DNA of 64,000 nucleotides from Polytrichum commune (Eukaryota; Streptophyta; Polytrichopsida; Polytrichales; Polytrichaceae). Position 1 is the first letter of the stretch; the number at the start of each line of letters is the position of its first letter. Below are positions 61,521 through 64,000 of this stretch, piece after piece. The stretch is taken from the NCBI GenBank assembly GCA_950295325.1, contig OX485805.1:6946501-7010500 (forward strand), written 5' to 3'. Both the position numbers and the translations under genes were made by a program. The notes below the pieces were generated by a model, which was given only the letters and a program-made list of their open reading frames with translations, was not told where the DNA came from and did not search any database.

Positions 61521-64000
61521 CTACAGATATTTGGCGAACCAGTCGATCATGAGCTTGTGTGCTTCATTAGCTTCCTCCACTGCATGCTCATCGTTCTCAT
61601 CATATCTCACAGTCCAACCATGCTTCACACCTGGAAAAATCTTGACGAAGCTCTTCAGCTGCAACCACCAACACATTAATTCATAAACATCATTATTTTG
61701 TACTTAACACTGGTGTAAAGTGCGAATTGATTGTTACAATTGTCTACTGAAAATAAACATCACAAACACCTACGAACCAAGGAAATTATAACCTACAAAC
61801 TTGCCGACATGAAGGTTGATATGTGTATACTTTGGACACTCTTTGTGCCAAGTAATGAAGTTGCGCCTATCCAGTATTATAACAAGCCCTCAAAAGCATT
61901 AATAATCCAGATCCAGATTCGCAAGTTACAAATTTCTCAACAAGTTGCATGAAATGGAATCATGTACCTCTGTACGAGAAGCCAAGAGATCTTCATACTT
62001 ATCGATTCCATCTGTTGGAGCAGCCAGCACTGCGACTGGCACTGATATTTCTGCAAGGTTGTTGGAAAGACACCGACTTAGATGATGTTGAGCAGTACTA
62101 AGTCAAACACAGGAAAGCATGAGCACTCACACTAACTTATATTGCATTGCTTCCAACAACTGCAGACATGGGTCGTATCGAAGAAGATGACATTTCTGAA
62201 AACACGTACATGTAGAGACAAGTACAATTGTCCTGTTGAGACAATTTAGTGTACTCAGGATATATAAATTACATATATATATATATATCAAACATGACAG
62301 TTGCATAGTCCCCCAGAATGAATCAAGCAATCTTTACCTTCATAGTCTGAAGCTTCAACAAAACTGGGATGGCACTGTACAACAGCGTTTACACACTGCT
62401 TTGGCTTCATTGTCACAAGAGGATTCCACAGTCAGAGATACACAGTGCATGATCAAGTGCCACGCCTAAATTATAAATGTCCAATCACCCTATATATACA
62501 TTGTTTCTACTGCAATCATTGTCCCACGTTGTAAAACAATTGTGGATGAAAGAAATACACTAAACATTAACATGCATCATTTGTATTTATTTTTGTAACC
62601 ATATGCCGCACCAGAACAATGCAGATTTAGTACATACACCATTTTTTGGAATTGACTCATTGTTTAAGGCGCTATCTTTCTTTTGAAGTTCATTTATTTT
62701 TTCTTTGGCACCTACAGTAGAGACCAGAGCTATGTGGTCTCATAAAGGTGAGGTTTTACAAATGAAAACCATTTGCATGCAAAGTAGCAGACATAGGTAG
62801 GACGAACTTGATAAGACATAAGAAGAATTCCTTGGTTAAGAACAGTTAAATCAATTATTGACTCCCAACAGTAATTCACGGGGAAAACAGCATACAGTTG
62901 ATGAACAAGAGTGGGATTTAGAATTTACCTCCCCAGCAGAAGCCTCCAATCCCAATGGACTTTATGCCTCGTTCCTTCAAAACTTCCACTAGGCCCTTCG
63001 TCGCTTCCACTCTTGATGCCTGACAAGGTCAAAAACACGATGGAGAATCACTAGCTCTGTAGAATCATTGTCAGTCGCAACATCCGCCCTTAATTCAGCA
63101 GGTAATACACCCGGCTGAAGGGCCGTCAACATGGAACCTTTCTTGACCAACTTCATCTTGGAATCCAAATTTGTCATAGAATAGAGCAGCAGGAATTCTA
63201 AAATAACGCAACAGGCTGACCAAAATGGCACTAATCTTGAATGACTTGAAAAAAATTAAGAAATGGTAATTGGATGATGTGTCCAAATCTTATGTTGTGT
63301 GTGAGAGGGGTAATGAAATACAAGGTATGTAACAAAAGGTGGGGTGCAGAAAATTACTGGAAGATGCTTGGGAATCCATTGAGGAAAAGCTGCCATTACA
63401 TCCTCACCAACTGGTATGTAAGCATCACCATAAAATAGATCAGGAACCACTGCTAAGTACCCAGCTGCTCCTACTTTGTCAGCAAGCTTTCTGCAAGATT
63501 TTATCCAAACCTCTGTCAGCCGAAGCTTCTTCAATATCAATGTCAACACCGTGCATGTGAAGCTACACTCTTTCTTCTCTTTAGTGTGGGTGATTAAATA
63601 ATGTGCCATCAAATTAGGGTGGCCCACTACAATTGATGGTTTTTGTGGAAAATAATAGCTCAATAGAATAATCATCGTCCTCATGTGTCGTTGTGTAGGC
63701 TTCCCCCACCATTGTTTTACCACCATTCCTTGGGCACGGTCACCACTCTCAAAGTGAACAAAATCTCTAAAAGTCTCAAGATTATTTTTTCATGGCTTGA
63801 AGTGGCCACTGCTTGACGAAACTTTTTGCGGCCAGGTGTGTGCTTGCTCACGTTAAATTGTGAAATGCAATGTCTTGCAGACACCACCGATCTCTCTACT
63901 CCGTACAAAAAGTGTGTGTTCTAGTATAGTGTGCACCACACTAAACAGATGAAAAAATGTAGACACTGGGCAAATAAGGTCGAAACAACGTACCGCATGA
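61521..64000 (-). pseudogene. Dienelactone hydrolase-family protein, right-arm copy, frameshifted (5' end outside window)
   Basis: Exon partners of the left gene are 61521-61658, 61968-62050, 62338-62404, 62929-63019, 63358-63490 and a microexon from 63994 cut by the window edge. Splice sites are kept and sizes equal the left copy except one: the exon at 62338-62404 is 67 nt instead of 90. The missing 23 nt just after its acceptor shift the frame, which then meets a stop within the exon. The nucleophile motif GFCWGG precedes the break; the acid and His regions follow it and are lost. Many replacement changes occur in the other exons (for example AAPTDGID for AAPADGVD). The motif at the His is GVKHGW, the commoner form. 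It is very probably a pseudogene, unless a different splice bypasses the exon. Confidence 0.8.

Overview
The window is nuclear DNA of a land plant. Genes are split by GT/AG introns, intergenic DNA is long and AT-rich with many decayed transposons, and telo-box motifs (AAACCCTAA) precede several genes. The recognisable products are RBX1, a dienelactone-hydrolase-family protein, an A-type cytochrome P450 and a P-class PPR protein. My impression that it is a non-flowering plant (bryophyte, lycophyte or fern) rests on the P450 style and on two unfamiliar small genes at 11.3-14.5 kb. That is inference only.

Layout. 0.2-3.5 kb: 3' part of an unrecognised acidic-protein gene (+). 3.5-7.8 kb: repeats. 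7.86-8.96 kb: a Tigger/pogo-like DNA transposon keeping both ends and only the transposase C-terminus. 9.06-10.34 kb: a foldback element with 495-bp arms and a 9-bp target duplication. 11.3-13.1 kb: a small membrane-protein gene (+). 13.96-14.5 kb: a small soluble-protein gene (+). 16.3-17.4 kb: a Harbinger-type non-autonomous element. 20.8-21.9 kb: an LTR-like repeat split by a hAT-like insertion; its empty relative lies at 40.5-41.1 kb. 22.1-24.1 kb: a P450 gene (-) with a one-base frameshift near its N-terminus. 24.9-25.6 kb: a satellite-like tandem array.

From about 28.3 kb the window is dominated by a large inverted segmental duplication. The left arm (28.28-38.95 kb) and right arm (55.20-64.00 kb, running off the end) face each other across a 16-kb spacer. 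Each arm carries a dienelactone hydrolase-like gene and an RBX1 gene. Both RBX1 copies are intact and encode the same 119-residue protein, with six synonymous and no replacement differences. The hydrolase copies have diverged: the left is intact (233 aa), while the right has a 23-nt deletion in an exon that shifts the frame. Each arm also has private insertions. The left has two adjacent MITEs, a dead PIF/Harbinger transposase with its trihelix partner, a lone foldback arm and a microsatellite. The right has a 1-kb element. The other arm shows or suggests the pre-insertion state for several of them. The spacer carries LTR remnants, unrecognised ORFs and a chloroplast-type PPR gene (48.67-52.49 kb).

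The genes show no evident common pathway. RBX1 is the RING subunit of cullin ubiquitin ligases, the PPR protein probably acts on organelle RNA, the P450 is an ER mono-oxygenase, and the hydrolase is a soluble enzyme. Exon joins were worked out by hand from GT/AG sites, reading phase and family knowledge.
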